From positions 2,542,001 through 2,606,000 of the forward strand of contig OY763044.2 in assembly GCA_963666825.2 (NCBI GenBank): a DNA stretch of 64,000 nucleotides. The letters run 5' to 3'. How positions within the stretch are numbered: position 1 is the first letter of the stretch; each line of letters opens with the position of its first letter. The position numbers and the translations under genes are program-made. Of this stretch, positions 19,336 to 28,120 are shown in pieces. The notes under the pieces were generated by a model. It did not search any database. It saw only the letters and a program-made list of their open reading frames with translations, and was not told the origin of the DNA. Source of the DNA: Saccharicrinis sp963666825 (GTDB lineage Bacteria; Bacteroidota; Bacteroidia; Bacteroidales; Marinilabiliaceae).

Positions 19336-20211
19336 ATGATAAAGTCAATGACCGGCTTTGGAAAAGCCACTTGTGAGCTTCCTGGTAAGAAAATTAGTAT
19401 TGAAATAAAATCTTTAAACAGTAAACAGTTAGACGTAAGCATGCGCTTACCTAATATCTACAGAGAGAAGGATTTAATTTTAAGAAACGAAATTGCTAAT
19501 AAATTAGGTCGCGGTAAAGTTGACGTTGGTTTTTATATTGACTTTTTAGGTAACGAAAAGGTTACATCTATTAATGCTCAGGCTATTGAAAACTATTTTA
19601 ATCAATTATCTCCTATTGCAGATAAATTAGGCTTAATGGATAAAACAGATATCCTAAGAGCTATTATGCCTTTGCCTGACACCATTAAAACAGAACAGGC
19701 CGAATTGGATGAAGAAGAATGGAAGATGATTGCGGCTACATTTAGTCAGGCCATTCAATGTCTTGATGAGTTCAGAACACAAGAAGGTTTATCTCTTAAA
19801 AACGAGGTTACTTCACGCATCGAGAATATCAAAAGCTTATCTCAACAGATTGAGCCATACGAAAAAGAAAGAATTGAAAAAATAAGAGAACGCATTCTTG
19901 ATCAACTTAATGATTTAAAGGAAAAAATTAAGGTTGATGAAAATCGATTTGAACAAGAGATGATCTTTTATCTTGAAAAACTGGATATCACTGAGGAAAA
20001 AGTTCGTTTAGCAAATCATCTTGATTACTTTAATGAAACGATTGCAAACGAAGAAATGGTTGGTAAAAAGCTTGGTTTTATTACTCAGGAAATTGGTAGA
20101 GAAATAAATACACTGGGTTCAAAAGCCAATCATTCTGAGGTTCAAAAGCTGGTAATCCAAATGAAAGATGAGCTTGAAAAAATAAAAGAACAGAATTTAA
20201 ATATTTTATAA
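19336..20211 (+). CDS. yicC: YicC family endoribonuclease
   Basis: A 291-residue protein starting MIKSMTGFGKATCEL, the invariant opening of the family. Other matches are SLNSKQLDVSMRLP, the acidic DENRFEQEMIFYLEKLDITEE stretch, and the C-terminal DUF1732 sequence GKKLGFITQEIGREINTLGSKA. Characterised YicC proteins are RNases that help turn over small RNAs. It is the first gene of an operon with gmk and nadD, a common arrangement in Bacteroidota. The ATG at 19336 follows a good promoter by about 25 bases. Confidence 0.95.
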   Translation: MIKSMTGFGKATCELPGKKISIEIKSLNSKQLDVSMRLPNIYREKDLILRNEIANKLGRGKVDVGFYIDFLGNEKVTSINAQAIENYFNQLSPIADKLGLMDKTDILRAIMPLPDTIKTEQAELDEEEWKMIAATFSQAIQCLDEFRTQEGLSLKNEVTSRIENIKSLSQQIEPYEKERIEKIRERILDQLNDLKEKIKVDENRFEQEMIFYLEKLDITEEKVRLANHLDYFNETIANEEMVGKKLGFITQEIGREINTLGSKANHSEVQKLVIQMKDELEKIKEQNLNIL

Positions 20212-20241
20212 TCCATTACCCTAATTAATAATATTTCGTCA

Positions 20242-20814
20242 ATGACAAAAAAAGGAAAGTTAATCATATTTTCAGCCCCTTCTGGTACCGGAAAAACCAC
20301 TATTGTTAAACACCTGTTAACAAAGGATTTTAATATGGAGTTTTCTATATCTGCAACCACAAGAGATCCCAGGGGACAAGAAAAAGATGGTATTGACTAT
20401 TACTTTTTAACCCCGGATGCTTTTCGTAATAAAATTGACGCAGGAGAATTGCTTGAATGGGAAGAAGTATATTCTGACAAATATTATGGAACCTTAAAAA
20501 GTGAGGTTGAACGAATTACTTCAAAAGGAAATAATATTGTTTTTGACGTTGATGTTGTTGGTGGATTAAATATTAAGAAAATGTATGGTGATGAAGCCAT
20601 TGCTATTTTTATACAACCACCTTCAGTGGAAGATCTGAAAAACAGATTGTTAATCAGAGGAACTGATTCAATGGAGGTTATACAGCAGAGGTTAGATAAG
20701 GCAGAGGAAGAGATTAGTTATGCAAGTGGCTTTGATCAGATTATTGTAAATGATAAGCTTGAAAATGCCATCAGTGAGGTTGAAACTGTTTTATCAAACT
20801 TTTTGAATGGCTGA
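20242..20814 (+). CDS. gmk: Guanylate kinase
   Basis: Phosphorylates GMP to GDP with ATP, essential in nucleotide metabolism. The 190 residues are of normal length. The P-loop is SAPSGTGKTT at about residue 10, and the GMP-binding segment contains SATTRDPRGQEKDGIDYYF and the conserved EWEEVYSDKYYGT. The lid has RLLIRGTDS. It follows yicC by 30 bases and its stop overlaps the start of nadD by 8 bases, so translation is probably coupled. Confidence 0.97.
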   Translation: MTKKGKLIIFSAPSGTGKTTIVKHLLTKDFNMEFSISATTRDPRGQEKDGIDYYFLTPDAFRNKIDAGELLEWEEVYSDKYYGTLKSEVERITSKGNNIVFDVDVVGGLNIKKMYGDEAIAIFIQPPSVEDLKNRLLIRGTDSMEVIQQRLDKAEEEISYASGFDQIIVNDKLENAISEVETVLSNFLNG

Positions 20815-21403
20815 TCCTCAAAAACATATTGGTTTATTCTTTGGTTCATTTAACCCGGTACATGTTGGTCATTTGGCTCTTGCCAATTTTATTGCTGAAA
20901 ACTGCGATATCAATGAAATATGGTTTGTAGTTAGTCCGCAGAATCCATTCAAAGAATCAACAGATTTAATTCAGGCTGAACATCGTGTAAACATGCTTCA
21001 TGAAAGCATACATGATTATCCAAAATTTAAAGTCTGCGATATAGAATTAAATTTACCAACACCTTCATATACTTACAATACTTTAAATGAACTTATACAT
21101 CAGAATCCTGACGTAAGCTTTACTATTATTATGGGTTCTGATAACCTGATCATGCTTGAAAAATGGAGAAATATTGATGATATAATGCAAATGTGCAACA
21201 TCTTTATTTATCCTCGCCCGGGATTTCCTGTCTCTGCAGAACTCATCAAAAATAACATGACTGTTATTGAAGCTCCTGTTTTTGATATTTCCTCAACGTT
21301 AATTAGAGACGGACTTTCCGAAGAAAAGAATTATTCTTTTTTAGTGCCAAAAAAAGCCCATGATTACATTGTAACACATGGACTTTATAAAACTAAAAAA
21401 TAG
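20807..21403 (+). CDS. nadD: Nicotinate-nucleotide adenylyltransferase
   Basis: Makes nicotinic acid adenine dinucleotide from NaMN and ATP in NAD synthesis. The 198 residues carry the nucleotidyltransferase motif GLFFGSFNPVHVGHLALA at the N-terminus and the second motif DISSTLIRDGL near residue 163. FTIIMGSDNLIMLEKW is typical of NadD. It is the last gene of the yicC-gmk-nadD operon. The ATG lies inside the end of gmk. An 18-bp palindrome at 21397-21414 spans its stop codon and that of the facing gene. Confidence 0.96.
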   Translation: MADPQKHIGLFFGSFNPVHVGHLALANFIAENCDINEIWFVVSPQNPFKESTDLIQAEHRVNMLHESIHDYPKFKVCDIELNLPTPSYTYNTLNELIHQNPDVSFTIIMGSDNLIMLEKWRNIDDIMQMCNIFIYPRPGFPVSAELIKNNMTVIEAPVFDISSTLIRDGLSEEKNYSFLVPKKAHDYIVTHGLYKTKK

Positions 21404-21414
21404 ATATCTATTTT
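21397..21414. terminator. Short AT palindrome spanning two convergent stop codons
   Basis: AAAATAGATATCTATTTT is a perfect palindrome that contains the nadD stop and reaches into the stop codon of the NifX-like gene on the other strand. It could act as a weak bidirectional terminator in a 9-base intergenic gap; being AT-only apart from two bases, it is weak evidence. Confidence 0.3.
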
Positions 21415-21781
21415 AGTGAGAACACTCATGGTCTCCCTCACCATGGGCTGTACAAACAGAATAATTTCCTTTACTACCTGATAACCATTGGTTCAATACA
21501 TCTTTAACCTCACCGGTAAAACCTATAAATGCTTCAATTCCGGATAGTTTAAGATTATTGATTGCTCCTTGTCCCATTCCTCCTGCCAATAAAACATTAA
21601 CGCCTTCTTCACTAAGATCTTTAGCTAAATTGCTTTTGCAACCACAAGATTCCGGCCCTTTAAATTCTTCCTCTTTTACAATGCTATTATCATCAGATAA
21701 AGTATAGATTGTAAACTTTTCACAATGACCAAAATGACTGTCAATTGATGTTCCTTTAGTTGGAATTGCTACTTTTCTCAT
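21413..21781 (-). CDS. NifX/NifB-type dinitrogenase iron-molybdenum cofactor family protein
   Basis: A 122-residue protein from MRKVAIPTKGTSIDSHFGHC, the standard opening of the Nitro_FeMo-Co domain. It continues with SCGCKSNLAKDL and LLAGGMGQGAINNLKLSGIEAF. The C-terminus is rich in Cys and His (VCTAHGEGDHECSH), which suggests a metal or cluster site. Most such stand-alone proteins belong to organisms without nitrogenase and have unknown roles in iron-sulfur or metal-cluster handling. Nothing else here suggests nitrogen fixation. A start three codons upstream (21790) is possible. Confidence 0.88.
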   Translation of the reverse strand: MRKVAIPTKGTSIDSHFGHCEKFTIYTLSDDNSIVKEEEFKGPESCGCKSNLAKDLSEEGVNVLLAGGMGQGAINNLKLSGIEAFIGFTGEVKDVLNQWLSGSKGNYSVCTAHGEGDHECSH

Positions 21782-21883
21782 ACTGAACAATATTTTATTT
21801 TATTATTATTTTCTAATTAATGATTTGAGGGGATAAAAATAAGAATATTCTCAATATGTAATAGATTTAAATTATTTAAATTT

Positions 21884-23503
21884 TCATAAATGTTTTGGAA
21901 TTTCAAAAACAAATTGAGTTCCCTTATTCACTTCTGATTCAACTTTAATCCTCCCTCCCATTAAATCTAACAGTTTCTTTACTATAGCTAACCCCAAACC
22001 AGATCCCTGACTATTAACAAGTGTAGTATTTTTTTCACCCTGAACTTTATAAAATCTATGAAAAACCCTATTTAACTGATCCTCAGCTATACCAATGCCG
22101 GTATCTGATACTATAAAATGAATATAATCCTGATCTTCCAATACTCTTAGTTCAACAGATCCCTCTGAGGTAAACTTTAATGCATTATGCATTAAATTGG
22201 TAATAATTTGTTTTAACCTGCCGGCATCAGTATGAATTAAACAATCACTGGAAAGCTTTTGAAGATCTAATTTAATTTCAACATTACTTTTCTCCAACCT
22301 GTTTTTCTCAGATATAATAACAGGTATTACATCATTCTTAATAAAAGGAACTAATATTATATCTTCCAGAAATAAGTTTGTTTGCCCTGTTTCAATCTTA
22401 CTTAAATCTAAAACGTTATTAACCAATCCTAGTAAATATTCCGAATTACTATAAATTACCTGTTTATATGCATCAGCATCCTCTTCTGTATCATAAAGTT
22501 TTTGCACCAGGATATTTGAAAAACCAATAATTGCATTTAAAGGCGTCCTGATTTCGTGACTTATATTTTGCAAAAATGCAGTTTTAAGCTTATTACTTTC
22601 TTCTGCTTTTGTAACCGCTCTTTTTAAATCAGAAATATCATAAGCAAAACATATAAAGTGATCTATCTCAACATTTAACAAATCTAACTTTAAATGTTTA
22701 ACAGCAGCATTGCTCTTTGATAATAAACTACACTCAAATGAATCTGAATTAATATCAATAGCTTTGCTTACATCTTTAAAACGATTTAAATCTTCGCTTT
22801 CTATAAATAATGAAAAGAAATTTTTTGCTATTAATTCGTCTTTGCTATAGCCTGTAATTGTATATACAGCAGGATTAACATCAATAATATCAAATTTATA
22901 GTCTAATACAAATATCCCATCGTTGGTATTTAAAAAATAGTTCCTTAATCGAGCCTCCCTATGCATCATTTCCTGATACATAAATTTACGATCTGTTATA
23001 TCTTCCAGAATACCTAGAAAACCAATAACCTTATTCTCAATATTTATAATGGGAGACTTATGTGTTTCATACCAAATAATATTACTACTATCGTCTTTAA
23101 CGTATGAGCTAATCTCACCCTTTACCGGAAGCTTATCTTCTCGCATTTTTACATACATATTATAAAACCGATCACATAATCTTTTATCAAGATTAAGGTC
23201 ATAATCTGTTTTACCATATATGTCTTTAATGGATTTGTAACCTAAGGTATTCAGTAGTTTCTTATTAGCGTAAATATACTTAAACTCTGAATCTTTAATA
23301 TAAATTTCTATATTCAGCTGGTTAAATATAAAGCTGAATTCATCGCAAACTACTAAACTATTATTTTCCTTGTTCTTTTCCTCTTCTAATTGATCTACCA
23401 ATGAAAGTGCTTCTGTTAAATCAATCGAAGCATCTTTAATTTGAATATTCCGTAAAGTTTCTTTTAATCTATTGATTAAAACCACTTCTTCAGCTAAAAC
23501 CAT
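21884..23503 (-). CDS. Two-PAS-domain sensor histidine kinase
   Basis: A soluble kinase of 539 residues. An N-terminal helical region (1-50) precedes PAS 1 (about 55-170, with IEIYIKDSEFKYIYANKK and a PAC end near GFLGILEDITDRK) and PAS 2 (about 180-290, DGIFVLDYKFDIIDVNPA). HisKA has His316 in SHEIRTPLNA, and the HATPase shows NLMHNALKFTSEG, DTGIGIAEDQLNRVFHRF and GSGLGLAIVKKL. No receiver domain and no membrane segment are seen. It is transcribed alone. The partner regulator and signal are unknown. Confidence 0.94.
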   Translation of the reverse strand: MVLAEEVVLINRLKETLRNIQIKDASIDLTEALSLVDQLEEEKNKENNSLVVCDEFSFIFNQLNIEIYIKDSEFKYIYANKKLLNTLGYKSIKDIYGKTDYDLNLDKRLCDRFYNMYVKMREDKLPVKGEISSYVKDDSSNIIWYETHKSPIINIENKVIGFLGILEDITDRKFMYQEMMHREARLRNYFLNTNDGIFVLDYKFDIIDVNPAVYTITGYSKDELIAKNFFSLFIESEDLNRFKDVSKAIDINSDSFECSLLSKSNAAVKHLKLDLLNVEIDHFICFAYDISDLKRAVTKAEESNKLKTAFLQNISHEIRTPLNAIIGFSNILVQKLYDTEEDADAYKQVIYSNSEYLLGLVNNVLDLSKIETGQTNLFLEDIILVPFIKNDVIPVIISEKNRLEKSNVEIKLDLQKLSSDCLIHTDAGRLKQIITNLMHNALKFTSEGSVELRVLEDQDYIHFIVSDTGIGIAEDQLNRVFHRFYKVQGEKNTTLVNSQGSGLGLAIVKKLLDLMGGRIKVESEVNKGTQFVFEIPKHL

Positions 23504-23842
23504 ATCCCATCATATTTGACTTGAAAATATACTCAATAATTCACTTAAAACCAATAATAGGCTTTGTGAATATTAAATACCAAAGCCCATTCTATACCTA
23601 AACGTTTATGAGATAAAAGTATTGTTATGAAAAATAAAGATAGTAAACTCTATAGCTTAATCTTTCTTCTTTTTTTGTTACAATAAAACAGTGATACATT
23701 TTTCCGGAGAGACTATCCTATGGCCTAAATTGATATATAACAATCTATTGATTTGTACTTCAATTTTCCTGGATGTACTAAAACAATTAGACTAAACTGC
23801 TTTTAATACAGTTTAGGTTATGTTTGCAACCTTTTAGTTTAC
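23504..23842. other. Intergenic region, about 340 bases
   Basis: AT-rich spacer between the kinase and the phospholipase-D gene. It holds an 8-bp stem (CTAAACTG/CAGTTTAG at 23792-23816) past the phospholipase-D stop, without a convincing T run, and a 19-codon reading frame at 23627-23686 that looks like a bare signal-peptide start (MKNKDSKLYSLIFLLF) and then stops. I see nothing else. Confidence 0.5.
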
Positions 23843-25369
23843 TTACAAAATCTCTTTTGGAATAACTTTTCTCGTCCAGGTTTTAAAACGTTTAAATTTA
23901 TTGACTTCTGAATCAGGGTTATAGTCTAATGTTGTTTCCCAAGAGTTTTCTGGGCGGAATTCTTCTTCCATTCCATCTAAAACTCCTTTTGAAATTTTAT
24001 CTGATTTAATTATAACGATACACTCCGTGTTCAAATTGGCACTTCTAGGATCCAGATTAAATGTTCCGATAACAGTTGTTTCTTTATCAATAACCATTGA
24101 TTTTGCATGAAGTCCAAATATGGGTTTGTAGCTCAAGGCTTCTTGCAGTTCACCTGTCATTACTCTGGTTCGTTCTGCAGCATCAGGTCGAAATTCATAT
24201 ATGCGAACACCTGTTTTTAGTAATTTTTCTCTGTCGCTTTGATAACTACTGAATGCCTCTACGTTATCTGTTGATGCAAGACTATTTGTGATTATTCTGA
24301 TTTTCACACCACGTTCAACTGCTTCTCTGAATAAATTTCGACTAAGCTCTGTTGTAATTAAATAAGGTGTCTGAATATCAATAGATGATTTAGCATGTTT
24401 AACAAGATCAATTAAGGCATTGGTAGTAACTCCGCCTCCACTCAGACCTTTATTACCATCGTTTTTACCTGGTATGTCTGAAATAAACTCCACATCATCC
24501 AGCCAAACAAGTTCTCCAGAGTTCTTTATTGTGTCGAATGTAGATGGTAAATTTGCGATACGTTCTCTCACCTGTGGCCAAAAATTATCTGGATTACAAG
24601 CATATTCATGAAGCTTATCAAATCTATTTTTAGGATAAACAATACCCGGATCTTCTTTCAATATATCAGTTACATTTATACTCAATGAGCTATTCCAAAA
24701 TTCCTCAAAGGATTTATTTACTTGTTTTGATGCCTTACCTAACAAAAGAACATCCCTATCACGAAAATTATATTCATGATCATAGTCAAAATATTCATCA
24801 GCAATATTACGACCTCCAGTTATTACTATTTTACCATCAACAACAAAAGTTTTGTTATGCATCCGCTGATTGGCAGATCTAAAATCTGATGCAAACTTTT
24901 TGATTTTACTAAAAATATTCTTGCCCAAATTAACACCCGGGTTATATATTTTTACTGTAATATTTTCATGAGAATTAAACATTAAAATATCTTGTATGTC
25001 GGCATCAACCATTATATCATCAACAAGAATTCTAACCTGAACTCCTCTATCAGCCGCTCTTATTAAATAGTCACAAGCAATAAGTCCAACATTGTCCAAT
25101 GAAAAGATAAAATATTGAATATCTATAGTCTTTTCAGCATATTCACTCAACCATGCCCTTGCCACCATAGAGCCACTGCCATCTTCCAGAACGTAAACGC
25201 CAGTGAGGGTATCCATACGCCCTTTAATATCTTCAAGTTCTTTGGAAAGAGATAAAGAGTTATCCCGATGAATACCAGCACAAAAATCAGTTTCCTGCTG
25301 TGTTTTAGTATTTGAATTACAAGAAATCAACGTCATCAAACTTATCATATAGTAAATGCTCAATTTCAT
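23843..25369 (-). CDS. Phospholipase D / cardiolipin-synthase-like lipoprotein
   Basis: A 508-residue exported protein of the PLD superfamily. From MKLSIYYMISLM the leader ends in lipobox LISC (Cys17), so it should be lipid-anchored; a start eight codons upstream is less likely. There are two HKD motifs: HNKTFVVDGKIVITGGRN at about residue 170 and HAKSMVIDKETTVIGTFNLD at about 421, both with H, K and D intact. Members act as phospholipases, nucleases or cardiolipin synthases; being a secreted lipoprotein without membrane helices argues against classical Cls. It opens the accessory stretch with structured spacers. Confidence 0.88.
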   Translation of the reverse strand: MKLSIYYMISLMTLISCNSNTKTQQETDFCAGIHRDNSLSLSKELEDIKGRMDTLTGVYVLEDGSGSMVARAWLSEYAEKTIDIQYFIFSLDNVGLIACDYLIRAADRGVQVRILVDDIMVDADIQDILMFNSHENITVKIYNPGVNLGKNIFSKIKKFASDFRSANQRMHNKTFVVDGKIVITGGRNIADEYFDYDHEYNFRDRDVLLLGKASKQVNKSFEEFWNSSLSINVTDILKEDPGIVYPKNRFDKLHEYACNPDNFWPQVRERIANLPSTFDTIKNSGELVWLDDVEFISDIPGKNDGNKGLSGGGVTTNALIDLVKHAKSSIDIQTPYLITTELSRNLFREAVERGVKIRIITNSLASTDNVEAFSSYQSDREKLLKTGVRIYEFRPDAAERTRVMTGELQEALSYKPIFGLHAKSMVIDKETTVIGTFNLDPRSANLNTECIVIIKSDKISKGVLDGMEEEFRPENSWETTLDYNPDSEVNKFKRFKTWTRKVIPKEIL

Positions 25370-25422
25370 AATTGATTCGATGTAAATTTTCATATTTGAT
25401 ATAGTTGCTACGGATGGTAATT

Positions 25423-25580
25423 TGAAGCGTAGGGCATTACGAAGCTTCTACCTATCATGTTACCAAGCCAAATTTGCATTTGGACACAAATTTAAATCTT
25501 TAATACAAACCGTCAAATCGCAGATTTGCGGAGCTGATTAAATGCACAAAAGTTCCTAAAACCATTGATCTACTTATGTT
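25423..25580. repeat. Structured spacer A (cassette-like)
   Basis: Spacer between the phospholipase-D gene and the TlpA-like gene. It has TGAAGCGTA at 25423, the short inverted repeat CAAATCGCAGATTTG at 25514 (91 bases further on) and ACTTATGTT at 25572. Spacer B at 27110-27268 has the same three landmarks in the same order at almost the same distances (91 and 150 bases). Confidence 0.55.
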
Positions 25581-25606
25581 ATTCATACACTATTAGGTGC
25601 TGACCT

Positions 25607-27061
25607 TTATAGGTTTTCTTTTATATAAAAATTTAAAGAATCCATATGAACTTTATTTTTAACCACAATTCCATTTTTATCAATTAAAGAATATTGAGGT
25701 ATTCCATTTACATTATATTTCTCCTTTAATATAGTTTTCCAATTTCCTTTGCAGATTAAATGTTCACCTTTAAATTCTTCTCTTTCTATAATTTTCTGCC
25801 ATGCCTCTATATTATAATCTGTACATATATTTAGAAGGACAAAATCCTTATTTTCAAACTGCTTAATCAATTTATTTTTCTCTGGTATTGATTTAATACA
25901 CGGGTGACAATATGTACCCCAAAAATTAATCAATACTAATTTGCCGTGATAGTCATTAAGATTAATTGTACTACCATTAATAGATTGCAAATAAAAATTT
26001 GGAGCTTTATCTCCTTCTTTTAATAAATTTTTAGCTTTATACGCTTTTTCAATAGTATCTTTTCTATCAGATATCATATTATACATAATTGAATCTGTAA
26101 TTAAATCTGCATTTCTATCAATAAATCCGTTTATGGCTATCATCTGCTTATTGTAATCCAACTCATTCATTTTTAACAATACTTTCTTTAATAGTAATTT
26201 AGTTGCCCTATTTGTTATATAAAATGATACTGCTTCCTCTTTAAGAAGATTCGCTAAAGAATCAATATTCTCTTGACAAAACTGAATGTACAGTTCGGGT
26301 GTTGAATATTTGTGACTTAGTAAAGTGTCATATTTTTCAGGTCTTACATATTCCAGTAGTTGTGTTGAACTAAACAGCCAATAATGCTCCATATTAGTAA
26401 CCATATCAACAACCTCTCTGTTATTAGAGTATTGCTTGAAAGCATCATAACGATATCCATATTGAGACACTTTCTTTACAATTTTATTATTGGCAATATT
26501 CTCTTTTTCAATTTCAATAAACTGTAAGGGAATATTTTTAAAATTAGATATTGAATCCAGTGTTTCTAATTGCCTATTATAAAAACGATTAACTCTTTTG
26601 TTATAGCTACTTACACTCTCTTTTTCTTGTGGAAATAAATTTGCGTATTCTTTGTTTTTGGTTAGATATTCAGAAAAAGTACCTGTCTTTCCTTTGCACT
26701 TAACGATATCTTGTAATAAATTTCCATTTCTATAATTAATATCTACCTCAAGTGTATCGTTCGGAATAAGGAAAAATTCAGCTTCGTGCTTGTTAGAATA
26801 TAAAGAAATATAAATTGGGTATGTTAAATCGATATCGATAGTTAAGACAGTATCATTCTCAAATACCAGATCTTCAAGTGAGACATTATAGGGCAAAGGG
26901 TTTGCAATTAATAATTTGTAATACTTCGGTTTGGTACAATTTTGAACATTAAATATTACCCTCGATGTGCTATTGGGTGTAAAAGAGAAAGAATTGTTGC
27001 TTTAATGCTTACAGCTTACAATAGTCAATAAAATTGCTAACGTAAAAAATAGTTTTTTCAT
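25607..27061 (-). pseudogene. TlpA/thioredoxin-like lipoprotein, interrupted by an in-frame TAA
   Basis: The gene starts at ATG 27061 with a complete lipoprotein leader (MKKLFFTLAILLTIVSC). The codon two past the lipobox Cys (27004-27002) is TAA. After it the same frame stays open for 464 codons to the stop at 25607. The body has a ~280-residue N-terminal region of unknown type found in Bacteroidota TlpA-like proteins, then a thioredoxin domain with the redox site WGTYCHPCIKS. The product would be a periplasmic thiol-disulfide oxidoreductase. No in-frame ATG occurs soon after the TAA, so any re-initiated product would lack the export signal. Probably a recent pseudogene; a sequencing error or read-through remains possible. 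Confidence 0.8.
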
Positions 27062-27109
27062 GTATAAGGAATTAAGTTTTTCTGAGGTTTAAATTTAACA
27101 GATTGGGCA

Positions 27110-27268
27110 TGAAGCGTAAGTGAACATTAACCTCGCATCACTTCCACTTATCACAAAGCCATAGCGTTGTATTTGCTTTTTTCTTATCCATTTTAATAGC
27201 CAAATCAAAGATTTGGCGCTGCTCTCCGAAGCTAAATACCTATCAAAATGAGTCGGCTCACTTATGTT
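27110..27268. repeat. Structured spacer B (cassette-like)
   Basis: Spacer between the TlpA-like gene and the HigA-type gene. Landmarks are TGAAGCGTA at 27110, the inverted repeat CAAATCAAAGATTTG at 27201 and ACTTATGTT at 27260. The layout matches spacer A to within a base or two, although the bases between differ widely. Confidence 0.55.
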
Positions 27269-27298
27269 TTATTAGCCATTGTTGTGGTGTGGTCGTTT

Positions 27299-27598
27299 TT
27301 ATAGAAGAGTCAAGCCAACTTTACGCCCTAAGCCTTCTTCAAATATTTTGAATAAAGTCGATATTTGAATGTCAATCTTGCCGTTTTCTAGTCGAGATAT
27401 ATAACTCTTCTTTGTCCCTGTCTTAGCAGCTAATGCCTCTTGGGTCATATGTGCTTCTTTCCTGGCTTCCTTAATCATTTCTCCAATAACGAAAGCTTTT
27501 GATTTAACCTCAAATTCATCTCTCTTCTCTGTTCCTAACTTTCCGTATTTGATGTCTAGAAGCTCATCAAAATTCTTTGCATCTCTTATTGTTTTCAT
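27299..27598 (-). CDS. higA: HTH-XRE antitoxin of a HigBA-type pair
   Basis: A 99-residue protein. An N-terminal helical arm is followed by a Cro/CI-type helix-turn-helix at about residues 50-95 (KEAHMTQEALAAKTGTKKSYISRLENG). The arrangement, toxin first and antitoxin second with the toxin stop and antitoxin start overlapping by one base (TAATG), is the inverted order typical of higBA. It should neutralise the toxin and repress the operon. The HTH call is firm; the antitoxin role is inferred from the pairing. Confidence 0.85.
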   Translation of the reverse strand: MKTIRDAKNFDELLDIKYGKLGTEKRDEFEVKSKAFVIGEMIKEARKEAHMTQEALAAKTGTKKSYISRLENGKIDIQISTLFKIFEEGLGRKVGLTLL

Positions 27599-27942
27599 TA
27601 TTTGTCTCCTCCTTTTTTGTCAAAATAGTCTTGCTTAATTTTTAGTGCTTTATCAATTTCTTTTTTTGGTGTCTTTTGACTTTTCTTTTGAAAACCATTA
27701 AAAAGAACTACAATACGCCCAGAGTCAAAGCAACAGAAGATTCTAAAGATGTCACTTCCAACTTTTACTCTTATTTCATAAAGTCCGTCTGTTCCTTCAA
27801 TGTGCTTCAAAAACTTCTGTGGAATTCTGTCCACCGTTCGAATTACTTTAAAAACATATTCTATCTTTTCCTGAACTGTCATGTCTAGTGAAACATAGAA
27901 CTCAATAAAATAATCTTCAAAAAATTCAATTTCTCTAGTCAT
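27598..27942 (-). CDS. higB: RelE/HigB-type toxin (phage-derived Gp49-like)
   Basis: A 114-residue basic protein of the HigB/Gp49-like group in the RelE superfamily. It shows VDRIPQKFLKHIEGTDGLYEIRVKVGSDIFRIFC, then the FDSGRIVVLFNGFQKKSQKTP segment with the basic and aromatic residues common in these ribosome-dependent mRNA interferases, and a C-terminal helix (KKEIDKALKIKQDYF). It is the first gene of the operon with the XRE antitoxin. A TA pair among cassette-like spacers fits a role in stabilising the mobile region, which is inference. Confidence 0.87.
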   Translation of the reverse strand: MTREIEFFEDYFIEFYVSLDMTVQEKIEYVFKVIRTVDRIPQKFLKHIEGTDGLYEIRVKVGSDIFRIFCCFDSGRIVVLFNGFQKKSQKTPKKEIDKALKIKQDYFDKKGGDK

Positions 27943-28023
27943 GAAGCAAAATTAACAAGTATGTTAACAATTTCAAAGAATAATTTAAGGAATTGTTTTT
28001 AATTTTAGACGCCTTGCGCTATG

Positions 28024-28120
28024 CACAACAACGGTTAGCTAGATGAAGCGTATGGCGATTTAACGAACCACACTTCCTAAAAGCTACGAACGCCATATGC
28101 TTTATACTAGCGTGTTGCCA
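28024..28120. repeat. Structured spacer C (imperfect inverted repeat, cassette-like)
   Basis: A shorter spacer with TGAAGCGTA at 28044 and a stem formed by AAGCGTATGGCG (28047-28058) and CGCCATATGCTT (one mismatch). Outside the stem, CTAG occurs on both sides, and CACAACAACG on the left and GTGTTGCC on the right extend the pairing loosely. The right end (TATGCTTTATACTAGCGTGTTG) resembles the right end of spacer B, so C looks like a shortened relative. Confidence 0.5.

Noticed and set aside
21413..21781. Evidence of nitrogen fixation from the NifX-like gene
   Set aside because: No nif structural or assembly genes are present; stand-alone members of this family are common in non-fixers.
27002..27004. 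Selenocysteine or other recoding at the in-frame stop
   Set aside because: The codon is TAA, not TGA, and no structured recoding element was seen; TAA is used as a normal stop by most neighbouring genes.
27947..27954. TAnnTTTG match (CAAAATTA on the plus strand) before the HigB-type gene
   Set aside because: It lies only 5 bases from the start codon, so transcription would begin inside the coding region.
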